Shown here in pieces: positions 10,535 through 19,475 of a DNA stretch of 64,000 nt. The notes beneath the pieces were generated by a model. The model saw nothing but the letters and a program-made list of their open reading frames with translations, had not been told where the DNA came from and did not search any database. The stretch lies in the NCBI GenBank assembly GCA_000818945.1, contig KN805382.1, positions 166,348 to 230,347 of the forward strand, read 5' to 3'. Position numbers and translations under genes: made by a program. Each line of letters opens with the position of its first letter. Within the stretch, counting starts at the first letter, position 1. The stretch comes from Schizochytrium sp. CCTCC M209059. Its lineage: Eukaryota; Sar; Bigyra; Thraustochytrida; Thraustochytriidae.

Positions 10535-13500
10535 ATGAGAGACACGTTGTCACCGGTCGAGGAGACAATTGAATCTCCTTTGAAATCCTTGCGGTTGAGC
10601 TCTGTCACCGCTGCCGTGGACCAGGTTTGTCTGGAGTACCGAAAGGTGAGTTTGTATATTAGTATCGTAGAGATCCTTGCTGTTGACTGCCAAGATGGGA
10701 AGGCTGCTCCCGATGAAGGTATTGATTGCTTCTACATGGCATTTGCACATGGAGTGACTGACCAAAAAACTGCTCGCATGTCACGCACAATATGCTCGCA
10801 TGTCACACACAAGGGCAGAGGTGCCGATGAGCTATGCGCACTATTCCAAAGAGCCTTGGGGGCGGACTGCGCAGATCCGGCGGTGCTCCTATTCTTGGAC
10901 GGGCTGGGCGTGGTGGACCACGCCGAGACGCACGAAAGCCTTCGATCGCACGGCATTCGTCTGTATAATGTTGCACGGGCCTTGGAACCTGCAAATCTTC
11001 CTGTGCTGCACATGCGCGTCATGGCGGTGCGCTGCATGGAGGCGGGGCACATGGGGAAACGCACAACGCTCTTGTGCTACATTCGCACAGGCCTCAAAGG
11101 GCATGAACTTGGTTCATGTGGGGAGATCGACCAGGTGGAAGGCAACCGTGTTTCCCTCGCCGCATTTCGACGAGGGTTTGGAATCGTTTCCCTCGCCGAG
11201 GCGCTTGGGGGAAAGCGCTCTCCAGAGGAGCTGTCCAAGGCACGGCGCTGTGGGGATATGACACAGGAAGAACATGATTTTGCTGCGAGCGTATTTGTAG
11301 GGGCTTTCACTTTCACAGAGCTGGAGCTCGCTGAGAGCGACCCCGCACTGCAGCGTCTGCAATTTCTTTCAGAGCAATGGTGTGGGGCAATGGAGACGCT
11401 TGGAACGCGCGTGCGCGCCTCGTTTCGCAAACAGACATGGATTGTTGCTCGAAAGCTTGCTCTTCTCGTCTATGAACGCGGCGAGCATTTTGAAACGGGA
11501 CTTGCTCTCTTTGAAGCAATGGAACGATGGTTTCCTGCCGCGACTTTTGACGAAGAAGCGAGGCTCGATGACCTGGTGGTAATGGCTGACATGCAGGTTG
11601 CGACCGGCAATCGTGGTCTTGCAAGCGTCACGCTCGACACTGCGCAGGATCTACGGGCGGAACTAGCCTCTCGAAATCTCTCACCAGAGGAAGTTGCGGC
11701 AAGCACGCATGTTGTGGACTGGCACAAGGTGCGAGACCAAGGTAATGAGGATGAATGTTCTGGTACAGAGGCCGTAGATCTATTGCGTGCGCGCGTATGC
11801 GTGCAAGCCATCAAGGAGGCCGCAGTGCGCATCAAGCTAACGCTTGCCGAGGTGGAGGCCCTAAGACCGACACACGCGTTGTCTGAAGAAACGAATGCAT
11901 CGTACACGTCGGCGGTAACCACTGCACACACTGCTTTTCAAGATTTCCTGGAGACTTTGACAGAATTCTCGAGGTCAATATTTGCTACGCGAGACGTGAA
12001 GCAAGACAAAGGAAGAGCAGATTGCGATGCAAGTGCCGAAAGTAATGCACTCGCAGAGAAGGATCCCATCGATGTGGTCTCAAGTTCGAAGCAAGAAAAG
12101 GAAATGGAGGATGCAGCGCACGTACGAGCAAGGGTGTGGACTATTCTCAAGCTCTCATGCGCGGCCTTTTGCGGCTGTTTTGGCTATGACGAGAGCACAT
12201 TTCAAGGCACGTACCTGGACGCCGAGTCTCGCTTTGCAGTTGCAACGAGCGCGCAAAAGGTATCGATGCGCGTTGGCATTTTGCGAGCACTTCCAGCCTC
12301 GGCGGCCTCGCTGACAAATCATGTGCTGGAAGACATTGCGTGCGCATCCCTGGAAGCTGCGGAATCGGCCGTGCTCTTGCACGAGCTATGGAAACGATTA
12401 CTGCAGCAGCACAAGGACAAAGACGAAGATGGCGCCATGACAACGGCACACTTTTTGCTCTCCTTTTGCAAGCATGACGAGGCCGCCGCGGCATATGCGA
12501 ATCTTGTCATGGCTGAAACCTTTAGCAGACGCGGCGCATGGAAAGAGGCCCTCATATCATGCGAAAAGGCCGCAGGCGGCCGCGAAAAACTCGCGGAGGG
12601 CGCACGCGCTCGTCTGGCAAGCCTTGCTTTCGAGGCGCAGCTGCGCGCTTCGGAGACGCCGGGACGCGGCATCCAGAATAGTCTGCAAAGGCTTTTGCAA
12701 GAAGCTCGGTGCAGCCCTGCGGAGCTTGCGCATTGTGGATCCGTGGCCGCAAGTGTCGGCGCTCTCGATGAAGTCGCAGCTGTTTTGTCCTCTGATGTGT
12801 GTGAACAAGATGTGGTATGGGCACATCTGGTGTTGAGCATTGCGTTGGCCCGCATTGGCTTGGTCCCTTCGGCGTTGGCCTTTGATGATGAGTACGAGAT
12901 CTTGCTCTCTTCTCCAGAACATGACCGCAACGACATCGCGGATGCGAACTTCTCAACTGCAGAAACTTCTGCGTACTCAAAGGCCTGTCGCGTGTTGGGA
13001 CCCATGCTGCACATGTTTAGCACGACCCACAAGGTCACATGGGCAGCGACGACGAAGCATCATCGCCCCACGCAGCAGGTTGAGGCAAGTTTGCTATGGA
13101 TTCAAACTGTGAGTTGGCGACTCGCGCACGTTGTCTTGCCCCGACTCCACGCGAGACGATTACACGAGCGCTGCCTCGAAGGGAGTAGTGAAGACACTTG
13201 CGCAAATGCACGAGTACGCATCGAAGGTCAAATGTACACTCTGTGTGCCAGGACGAGCGAGGCGCTTTTGAAAGTCAGCAACCCTCCTGATGAGGAACGT
13301 GTTGTGCTTGAGGAGCGCTTGACGGCTGCTGTGCAGCGCAGTATCTGCAGTCTTGCGGATGTGATGATCGATTCTGCTGTTGGTGAAATTGTAAACGAGC
13401 CAGGGTTGACTGTAAAGGATGCTGCGCCATCATTCTGCTTGAGCGAGGCTATTCGTGCTGATCTGGAGTGGTCAGAGGAGCGTGCCGAGAAGCAATCAAC

Positions 13501-14002
13501 TGTGGCGTTGATTGCACAGTACTTGCTTTCGCCATCGGATCCCCAATTTGTTTTGCAGTCTGCGAGCAAGATGATGCAGTTTGCGCTCTTTGGGTTGTAC
13601 GCCGGAGACGCCGAAGGAGCGCGGCAGATTCTCCAGCAGGCGTTACAAGTCGAGTTGGCGGGCGTCCATCCCGACGGCGCGCAGATTGGGAGGCTGCTCG
13701 TGCTTCTTGTGAAACATGCTGCAAGCGAAGACGAAGGCGCAAATTGGGCTCTTCAGGCATGCCAGCTTCGTGATGCCCATCCAACCGCATACATGATGAA
13801 GGGCGACCGCAGGTATCTCTCAGCATGGCTTTGGAATGTGGGTGTTCATAAGCATCGAGCATGCGACGCGGATGCTGAAAAGGTTCTGCGAAATGCGATT
13901 CAGATTCTGGAGCATGTGCCAACGAAGGATGAGGAGGATGCCAAAGCGCGAGAGCTGGCGAGCCGTCTCAAGGAGATCCTGGATGTGTCCTCTTCTCCAT
14001 GA
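10535..14002 (+). CDS. Large helical TPR-like protein, possibly SPO22/ZIP4-like
   Basis: Open frame of 1155 residues from ATG 10535 (the frame extends a few codons upstream without an ATG). The protein is almost wholly helical, with TPR-like pairs such as AAYANLVMAETFSRRGAWKEALISCEKA (seen in two pieces near residues 650-675) and DAEGARQILQQALQ near 1030. Near the C-terminus YLSAWLWNVGVHKH followed by AEKVLRNAIQILEH resembles the conserved WN-G-V helix pair of the meiotic SPO22/ZIP4/TEX11 family. Length also fits (about 900-1000). This is a weak, pattern-based link, and a generic TPR scaffold is equally possible. A GTGAGT donor at 10646 and an AAG acceptor ending at 10813 bound a 168-nt, stop-free, frame-preserving segment that is probably an intron. 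Removing it gives about 1099 residues. Confidence 0.7.
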   Translation: MRDTLSPVEETIESPLKSLRLSSVTAAVDQVCLEYRKVSLYISIVEILAVDCQDGKAAPDEGIDCFYMAFAHGVTDQKTARMSRTICSHVTHKGRGADELCALFQRALGADCADPAVLLFLDGLGVVDHAETHESLRSHGIRLYNVARALEPANLPVLHMRVMAVRCMEAGHMGKRTTLLCYIRTGLKGHELGSCGEIDQVEGNRVSLAAFRRGFGIVSLAEALGGKRSPEELSKARRCGDMTQEEHDFAASVFVGAFTFTELELAESDPALQRLQFLSEQWCGAMETLGTRVRASFRKQTWIVARKLALLVYERGEHFETGLALFEAMERWFPAATFDEEARLDDLVVMADMQVATGNRGLASVTLDTAQDLRAELASRNLSPEEVAASTHVVDWHKVRDQGNEDECSGTEAVDLLRARVCVQAIKEAAVRIKLTLAEVEALRPTHALSEETNASYTSAVTTAHTAFQDFLETLTEFSRSIFATRDVKQDKGRADCDASAESNALAEKDPIDVVSSSKQEKEMEDAAHVRARVWTILKLSCAAFCGCFGYDESTFQGTYLDAESRFAVATSAQKVSMRVGILRALPASAASLTNHVLEDIACASLEAAESAVLLHELWKRLLQQHKDKDEDGAMTTAHFLLSFCKHDEAAAAYANLVMAETFSRRGAWKEALISCEKAAGGREKLAEGARARLASLAFEAQLRASETPGRGIQNSLQRLLQEARCSPAELAHCGSVAASVGALDEVAAVLSSDVCEQDVVWAHLVLSIALARIGLVPSALAFDDEYEILLSSPEHDRNDIADANFSTAETSAYSKACRVLGPMLHMFSTTHKVTWAATTKHHRPTQQVEASLLWIQTVSWRLAHVVLPRLHARRLHERCLEGSSEDTCANARVRIEGQMYTLCARTSEALLKVSNPPDEERVVLEERLTAAVQRSICSLADVMIDSAVGEIVNEPGLTVKDAAPSFCLSEAIRADLEWSEERAEKQSTVALIAQYLLSPSDPQFVLQSASKMMQFALFGLYAGDAEGARQILQQALQVELAGVHPDGAQIGRLLVLLVKHAASEDEGANWALQACQLRDAHPTAYMMKGDRRYLSAWLWNVGVHKHRACDADAEKVLRNAIQILEHVPTKDEEDAKARELASRLKEILDVSSSP
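10646..10813 (+). other. Probable in-frame intron of the TPR-like gene
   Basis: GTGAGT at the 5' end, CTGAC (a branch-site-like motif) near 10757, and AAG at the 3' end. It is 168 nt long, exactly 56 codons, with no stop, so simple ORF calling reads through it. The last part contains a 19-nt near-perfect tandem copy (TGCTCGCATGTCAC[G/A]CACAA, at 10771 and 10793). The copies are 22 nt apart, a spacing that would shift frame if it were coding. The encoded stretch looks unlike the rest of the protein. Confidence 0.6.
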
Positions 14003-14575
14003 GTGTATGCATTCTCACGTTTGTGTGTACACAGTTGAGGTGTTCTACACTTAAAAAGCGCGTAATCAAGCAACCTCAAGACCGTTCGAGCCAAGCACGG
14101 CTTCGTATTGTGCGACAAAACTTGCGCGGTTTTTTGAACAAAGAGTAGTACTACGACTACACCGAAACTTGGAATCCGTAGCTTCGAACACGAATCGATC
14201 TTCCCTGCGAGTTTGTATTATGCTTGTTGTGCTCATAAAAGCCAGCTGATTGTTGACGAAACCCAATTTGGTCTGTAAAGATAAGACACCGATAGTATGG
14301 TCTCTGGAGCAGGAGATGAAGGATTCTGCTGAGACACCGGTTTCTGGCTACAATCTGCAGTCACTCGTGGTTTCTTTTCCCAGCCACGCCACGTTGCACT
14401 TTTTCGTTCACAAAAAAATGCAATGATTTCAGGACATGGCACCGCAAAGCAAGAAAGAGTTCGCTGTTGATCTCCCGAGGATAATCAACAAGAGAGCCGT
14501 GGAAGACAAGACAAGAAAAAGCACACAAAAGAGACAAAATGACTCGACCTGACGTGATTTCACAAGAACGCGGAC
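14003..14575. other. Intergenic region between convergent 3' ends
   Basis: This interval separates the 3' ends of the TPR-like gene (+) and the ADH gene (-). It is less GC-rich than the coding regions, as expected for 3' UTRs. No coding, RNA or repeat feature is recognised. Confidence 0.5.
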
Positions 14576-15877
14576 TTATGCCGAGTTGGTGGAATCGTTG
14601 TCCATGTAGATGACGGTACGAAGCGACTCGCCGTTGTGCATGAGCTCAAAGGCGCGGTTGATGTTGCTGAGGTTGACCTGGTGGGTAATGTAGGGGTCGA
14701 CCTTGAGCTCGCCGGCCATGCACTGGTCGACGAGCTTGGGGACCTCGGAGCGGGACTTGAAGCCACCAAAAGCGGTACCCATCCAGACGCGGCCGGTGAC
14801 AAGCTGAAAGGGGCGGGTGGAGATCTCCTGGCCGGCGCCGGCGACGCCGATGACGACGCTCTTGCCCCAGCCAATGTGGCAGGCCTCGAGAGCAGAGCGC
14901 ATGACCTTGACGTTACCGGTGCAGTCGAAGGAGTAGTCGACACCACCGCCGGTCATCTCGACGAGGACCTCCTGGATGGGGCGATCGCCAAACTTGGAGG
15001 GGTTGACGAAGTCAGTGACACCAAACTCCTCGGCGAGGGACTTCTTGTTGTCGTCGAGGTCGACACCAATGATCTGCTTGGCACCGGCGCGCTTGCATGC
15101 CTCAATGACGGCAAGACCGACGGTACCCATACCGAAGATGGCGCAGATGGACTCGGGCTCAACCTTGGCGGTGTTCTGGACGGCACCCCAGCCGGTGGCG
15201 AGACCGCAGCCGAGAAGGTTCATGGTTTCGAGGGGAGCGTCATCGCGGATCTTGGCGCAGGACTCCTCGTGGAGCACAGTGTACTGGGAAAAGGCGGAGA
15301 CACCCATGTAGTGGTAGAGGGCCTCGCCAGTGCGGGCGGAGCGGAAGCGGGGCTTGCCGTCGCTCTTCATGACGCCGGCGCCGGTGTAGGGGCGGATCTT
15401 GCCGCAAAGGTTGGTCTTGCCGACACGGTAGCCACGGCAGCGCGGGCAGTGGTCGCTGTGCTGGTCATGCTCGAAGCACTCGGCCTGGTAGCAGGGAATG
15501 ACCTTGTCGCCAGGCTTGACGGTGGTGACGCCCTCACCGACGGACTCGACGATGCCGGCGGCCTCGTGGCCGAGGACGGCGGGGAAGAGACCCTCCGGGT
15601 CGCTGCCCTCGAGCGTGAAGGCGTCGGTGTGGCAGAGCGCGGCATGGGTGATTTTGACGCGGACCTCGCCGGGGCCAGGGGGGTCGACGATGACCTTTTC
15701 AATCGTCAGGGCGTCCTTCCAGTACTCCTTCTTGGGCTCCCAAGCGATGGCGGCATCGCACTCGATGGGCTTGCCGGCGGTGGCCGACTGCGAGAGCGCG
15801 CGGCCGAGGGCCGGCGCGACGTTGGCGCGTCGCAGACCCAAGGTCGCGACGCGGGCGGCGCGCTGCACGGCGAGCAT
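14576..15877 (-). CDS. ADH5: S-(hydroxymethyl)glutathione dehydrogenase / class III alcohol dehydrogenase, likely mitochondrial
   Basis: A 433-residue zinc alcohol dehydrogenase of class III, which oxidises S-hydroxymethylglutathione (formaldehyde detoxification) and reduces S-nitrosoglutathione using NAD. Seen: ALCHTDAF (catalytic zinc Cys near residue 80), GHEAAG (catalytic His near 105), LGCGLATGWGA (third zinc Cys near 219), Rossmann GMGTVGLAVIEACK near 245, and VIGVAGAGQEIS. About 40 extra N-terminal residues, rich in Arg/Ala and with no acidic residues, read as a mitochondrial presequence. The usual family length is about 375-380. The structural-zinc loop is unusual: its cysteines are spaced C-x9-C-x2-C-x10-C, against C-x2-C-x2-C-x7-C in typical members, with extra His/Asp. 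Strong codon bias suggests high expression. Single exon; the start at 15877 gives the presequence. Shares a divergent promoter region with SURF6. Confidence 0.95.
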   Translation of the reverse strand: MLAVQRAARVATLGLRRANVAPALGRALSQSATAGKPIECDAAIAWEPKKEYWKDALTIEKVIVDPPGPGEVRVKITHAALCHTDAFTLEGSDPEGLFPAVLGHEAAGIVESVGEGVTTVKPGDKVIPCYQAECFEHDQHSDHCPRCRGYRVGKTNLCGKIRPYTGAGVMKSDGKPRFRSARTGEALYHYMGVSAFSQYTVLHEESCAKIRDDAPLETMNLLGCGLATGWGAVQNTAKVEPESICAIFGMGTVGLAVIEACKRAGAKQIIGVDLDDNKKSLAEEFGVTDFVNPSKFGDRPIQEVLVEMTGGGVDYSFDCTGNVKVMRSALEACHIGWGKSVVIGVAGAGQEISTRPFQLVTGRVWMGTAFGGFKSRSEVPKLVDQCMAGELKVDPYITHQVNLSNINRAFELMHNGESLRTVIYMDNDSTNSA

Positions 15878-16376
15878 CCTCGCTCCTCCTCTCTACGTGC
15901 GTGCGTGTGTGTGAGAGCCTGCGACTCTGAGCTGCGTGGGCTTTGCGGTTTGCTGCTCTTCTCTCTCCCGCCCCTGCGCTGCCTCCGGTCGACGCGGCGC
16001 GCGTTATCCTTTTCTTCGATCTCCGCACTGGTTGTTGTCGAGTCCTCCTTTTCCTTCCTTGTCCTCCTTCCTCCTTCCGCGTCCGTGTGGGACGCGCGCT
16101 CAGACGGCGGCGCGTTTTGCCGCACTTGCGCTGCCCGCCCCGCAAGTCGAGTATCCATGTCGCCAACACGGCTATTCCGCCGTGCGGGTCTCCGCGCCGC
16201 CGCAGTGGGAGAACGAACGTCCCGCGGCGCAAGTGAACTATCCACGTTTCGCCCCCTTGCGCGCCGCTTTGGGTCCCTTGCGCGGCCAATGGCCGTGAAC
16301 CATCGAAAGCAAGCCCGTCTTCGGCGCGAGGAAAAGAAAGGGGAGGAAGCAGAGGCGCCGCCTTCAAGCCTTGCGT

Positions 16377-16377
<1 letters not shown>

Positions 16378-16420
<43 letters not shown>
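16378..16420 (+). repeat. (CAG)14 microsatellite
   Basis: Fourteen uninterrupted CAG units in the ADH/SURF6 intergenic region, about 500 bp upstream of the ADH start codon. Non-coding by context. Confidence 0.97.
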
Positions 16421-16421
<1 letters not shown>

Positions 16422-16733
16422 GCCCACTCGTCTTTTCTCTTCTCCTTCCTCTTCTTTTCTTTTCGCAAAGCCTTACTTTTCTTTTCCTTTGCTGTGCTTT
16501 GCTTTGCTGTGCTTTGCTTCGCTTTGGCTTAGTTTACGCTACTTTCTTTCCTCCGCCGCCACTCTGTGCAATCGCAAACTTCAACCAGGGTTGGTTGGTT
16601 GGTTGGTTGGTGTTTCCGTGGCCGTGCCAGAGCCGCACATTATCGCCCTCAATCCGCATCAACGCGCATGCACGTGCGTGCACTTGGCTTCGCAGAACTC
16701 GTAGAACGCCGCGGTACGCGCCGCGCCCGCCTC

Positions 16734-16852
16734 NNNNNNNNNNNNNNNNNNNNNNNNNNNNNNNNNNNNNNNNNNNNNNNNNNNNNNNNNNNNNNNNNNN
16801 NNNNNNNNNNNNNNNNNNNNNNNNNNNNNNNNNNNNNNNNNNNNNNNNNNNN
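16734..16852. other. Assembly gap (119 N)
   Basis: Run of N in the ADH/SURF6 promoter region, about 180 bp upstream of the SURF6 start codon, so part of the 5' UTR or promoter is missing. Confidence 0.99.
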
Positions 16853-17032
16853 TGGTTGGCGCCAGAGACCCATCGCGCGGAGGGCGAGGACGCGCGTGCG
16901 AGCGGGCGTGCGCGAGGAGTCGCGGGGCCGAGCGGACGCGGCGCGGAGGCAGAAGGCTCGCGCGGATTCCCGCTGCGCGCGAAGACCGGTCGTGGCTGGG
17001 ATTCGGCCACTTGCTTGGCGAGGCGAGCGAGA

Positions 17033-18469
17033 ATGGGGGCTCGTCGCAAGACTATGCGCATGCTTGGCGCCGGTAAGCGCAAGACGAAGGCCGAGGCGAG
17101 CAAGGAGGAGCAGCGGCAAAGTCTGAAGAAGGGAAACAAGCAAGATGCGAAGGGCGGGTCCGCCACGAAGTCCGTGAAGCTGTCGCGGAGGCAAAAGAGG
17201 AGAAAGAACATGAACTTGGCCCAGGCCACCGGCGTGCAAAGGACGGCGGCTCGCAGACTTGGTCTCGGGAGCGAGCTTCAGAACGCAAGTGTCGGCGGCG
17301 GCAGCAGCAGCGCGGACGACGCCACTGACGAAGGCAGCCTCGGCGTGGAGCGAGATGTGGCCTTTTTTGCGGACCGCATCGAGCTTATCCCGATCGAGCA
17401 GCTTCTCCCGCCCGAAGAGGAGGATGAGGCGGCCATCATCGCCAGCAAGTTTATGAGAAACTCCAAGGGCCAGGCGCCGAAGCAGTCCGTCAAGGAAGCG
17501 TCGAAGAAGGCCAAGCGTGTGAGCAAGTATGGGGACGCGCCCAAGTCGCACATTGAGATGCTCCAGGAGCACTCGGAGAAGGCTGCAGCTCTGACCAAGG
17601 AGCAGCTTGCCGAGGAGGGCGGAGAAGACGGCGAGGGCGGAGCCGACAACGAGTACAAGCCGTGGGGCTCTGCGCCGCCTGCCCGCAGCATTTCGGAGCT
17701 CCGAAAGCGTCTCCACGCCAAGATGGACCAATTCCGCCAGACCCGGGACCAGGCCGGAGAGTCGAAGTCGCGTGCTGACAAGCGCACGAAGAAGGGCGGC
17801 CAGAAGGGAGCCCAAAACGACAGCGACAGCCACGGTTCCGCAGCGGAGGGTGCGGGCGCGGATGAGGCCGCGGAGCGCAAGCTCCGGGAACAGGTCGCGG
17901 CAAGCATTTCGCTTGGCACCATGGTTGAGGACGGGGCGACGAAGGCTTCGGCCAAGGGCAAGCGCGTCAAGACGCGCAACCTTTTGGATGTGAAGCGCAT
18001 GCTTCAGCAGGTGGAGGAGAACAAGGCTGTCTTGGAAGAACTCAAGAGCAGCTCGAACCTCGAAGACCGGGAGCGCGCCAAGGACAAGCTCTGGGACCAG
18101 ATTGAAGAGAAGGCCAAGGGTGCGATGTTGCCAGAAGCCAAGCATTTGCGCAAGATTGCCAAACGTTTGGAAAAGAAGAAGCAAAAGAGTGCCGAGGAAT
18201 GGGCGAAACGCAAGCAACAGGTTGAGGACTCGAAGAACGAGCGTCTCGACAAGCGCGACGCGAATATTGCGCAGGCCAAGCAGCGTCGTGTTGAGAACAA
18301 ACTGAAGAGAAAGGGTGTTGTGCTCGAGACTACCAAGTCCAAGGACGAAGACAAGAGTGGCGAGCCCGCCAGCAAGGGTACGCGTAATCGCGCCGGCTTT
18401 GAGGGAAGGCGGTCTGGTTTTATTAATGACAAACCTGCCGCCAAGTCGAAGCGTCCAAAGAAGGCGTGA
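17033..18469 (+). CDS. SURF6: SURF6 / Rrp14 family nucleolar ribosome-biogenesis protein
   Basis: 478 residues from ATG 17033, very rich in Lys/Arg/Glu. SURF6/Rrp14 proteins are nucleolar and act in early 60S (and 40S) subunit assembly. The family signatures are visible: ISELRKRLHAKMDQFR near residues 219-235 (the conserved L-R-x-R-L-x-x-K-I segment), a long helical block from LLDVKRMLQQ near 321, KSAEEWAKRKQQV near 385-397, RRVENKLKRKG near 420, and the closing RAGFEGRRSGFIN near the C-terminus, which is the most diagnostic motif. The N-terminal half is a low-complexity basic/acidic region, normal for the family. Several basic clusters fit nucleolar import. Single exon. The open frame continues far upstream across the gap, but codon use changes before 17033. 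Confidence 0.93.
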   Translation: MGARRKTMRMLGAGKRKTKAEASKEEQRQSLKKGNKQDAKGGSATKSVKLSRRQKRRKNMNLAQATGVQRTAARRLGLGSELQNASVGGGSSSADDATDEGSLGVERDVAFFADRIELIPIEQLLPPEEEDEAAIIASKFMRNSKGQAPKQSVKEASKKAKRVSKYGDAPKSHIEMLQEHSEKAAALTKEQLAEEGGEDGEGGADNEYKPWGSAPPARSISELRKRLHAKMDQFRQTRDQAGESKSRADKRTKKGGQKGAQNDSDSHGSAAEGAGADEAAERKLREQVAASISLGTMVEDGATKASAKGKRVKTRNLLDVKRMLQQVEENKAVLEELKSSSNLEDRERAKDKLWDQIEEKAKGAMLPEAKHLRKIAKRLEKKKQKSAEEWAKRKQQVEDSKNERLDKRDANIAQAKQRRVENKLKRKGVVLETTKSKDEDKSGEPASKGTRNRAGFEGRRSGFINDKPAAKSKRPKKA

Positions 18470-18893
18470 GCGTGAGTGAGCCAAACCTGCCAGCATTGTG
18501 TCTAATCAAAATCTGCTATTCTACCCTTTTCTTTTTTGTATGGCGAAAACGTGCATGGTCGCTGCTTGCTTTTAAAAATTAAGCCTGCAAAAACATTGTT
18601 GCTTTTGGTGAAGTGATCACCACTATAAGCTCCTTTACGATTGCGATTGCGCCTGAATGCAATGGTTTACCAACTACTGCCAGCTTCCTGCGCGCGAGAC
18701 AAGCCGGCCTCAAGAATGCTGCCCAAAGCGCTTGGTTTTGATCATTGTAAAGCGACGCTATAAAGCTTCTCTTCGACCTCTTTGAGCTCGGGCGCAAACT
18801 TTATCAAGCTTGTTGACGCAAAGTCTGGCACGCTCATCGTGACGGGCATCGTCGAGTACAAGCATTGTCCTTGCACTTTGCCGCTTATGCAAG

Positions 18894-19475
18894 ACGAGTT
18901 TGAAGGAGATAAGGAAAGGGGCAATCGAAAAGCTTTCCGAATGACAAGTAAGCCGACTTCGAGGGAATCAAGATGCCGACAATGAGCAAGCGTTGCGTTT
19001 GCATCTTGGCTTGTGAGCATTGACGATTAGGCCAACGACGCAGGACTGTCAAGTTCAAAGGAGAGAAGCAAAGGGACAATCGAAATGCTTTTCGAATAAC
19101 AAGTAAGTCGACTTCGAGGGAATCAAGATGCCGACAACGAGCAAGCGTTGCGTTTGCATTCTGGCTTGTGAGCATTGACGATTAGGCCAACGACGCAGGA
19201 CTGTCAAGTTCAAAGGAGAGAAGCAAAGGAACAATCGAAAAGCTTTTCGAATAACAAGTAAGCCGACTTCGAGGAATTCAAGATGCCGACAATGAGCAAG
19301 CGTTGCGTTTGCATCTTGACTTGTGAGCATTGACAAATAGACCATCCTCGCAGGACTGTCAAGTTCAAGGGAGAAGTAAAGGGACAATCGAAAAGCTCAC
19401 CAAACATCAAGTAAACTTTTGCGTTATCTCGTCGATTTTGAGGAAATCAAGATGCTGACAAAGCACTTGCTGAAA
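18894..19475. repeat. Tandem array of ~155-bp units (three full, one degenerate copy)
   Basis: Units begin near CAATCGAAA at 18922, 19077, 19232 and 19385, giving periods of 155, 155 and 153 bp. Each carries CAAGTAAGCCGACTTCGAGG, then AAGATGCCGACAA, GCGTTGCGTTTGCAT and GACTGTCAAGTTCAA. The last copy is diverged and breaks up after about 19475. The units are well conserved (few substitutions) but the period is not a multiple of three, so this is not a repeated protein domain. I recognise no tRNA, 5S or snRNA in the unit. Confidence 0.9.

Larger units (their letters stand above)
15878..17032. other. Divergent promoter region of ADH and SURF6, with CAG repeat and gap 2
   Basis: A 1.15-kb interval between the ADH (-) and SURF6 (+) starts. 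It contains (CAG)14 at 16378-16420, TTGGT repeats near 16590-16612, pyrimidine-rich tracts, and a 119-N gap (16734-16852). The large open frames crossing it on both strands come from GC-rich composition and do not look like protein. Confidence 0.55.

Noticed and set aside
14636..17032. Very long plus-strand open frame antisense to the ADH gene and running into SURF6
   Set aside because: It mirrors the codon-biased ADH gene (a known GC/codon-bias artefact), crosses an N gap, and only the part from 17033 has a family signature.
18922..19385. The 155-bp repeat unit as a tRNA, 5S rRNA or snRNA gene
   Set aside because: No internal A/B box pair, no 5S core and no U-snRNA motif could be found on either strand.
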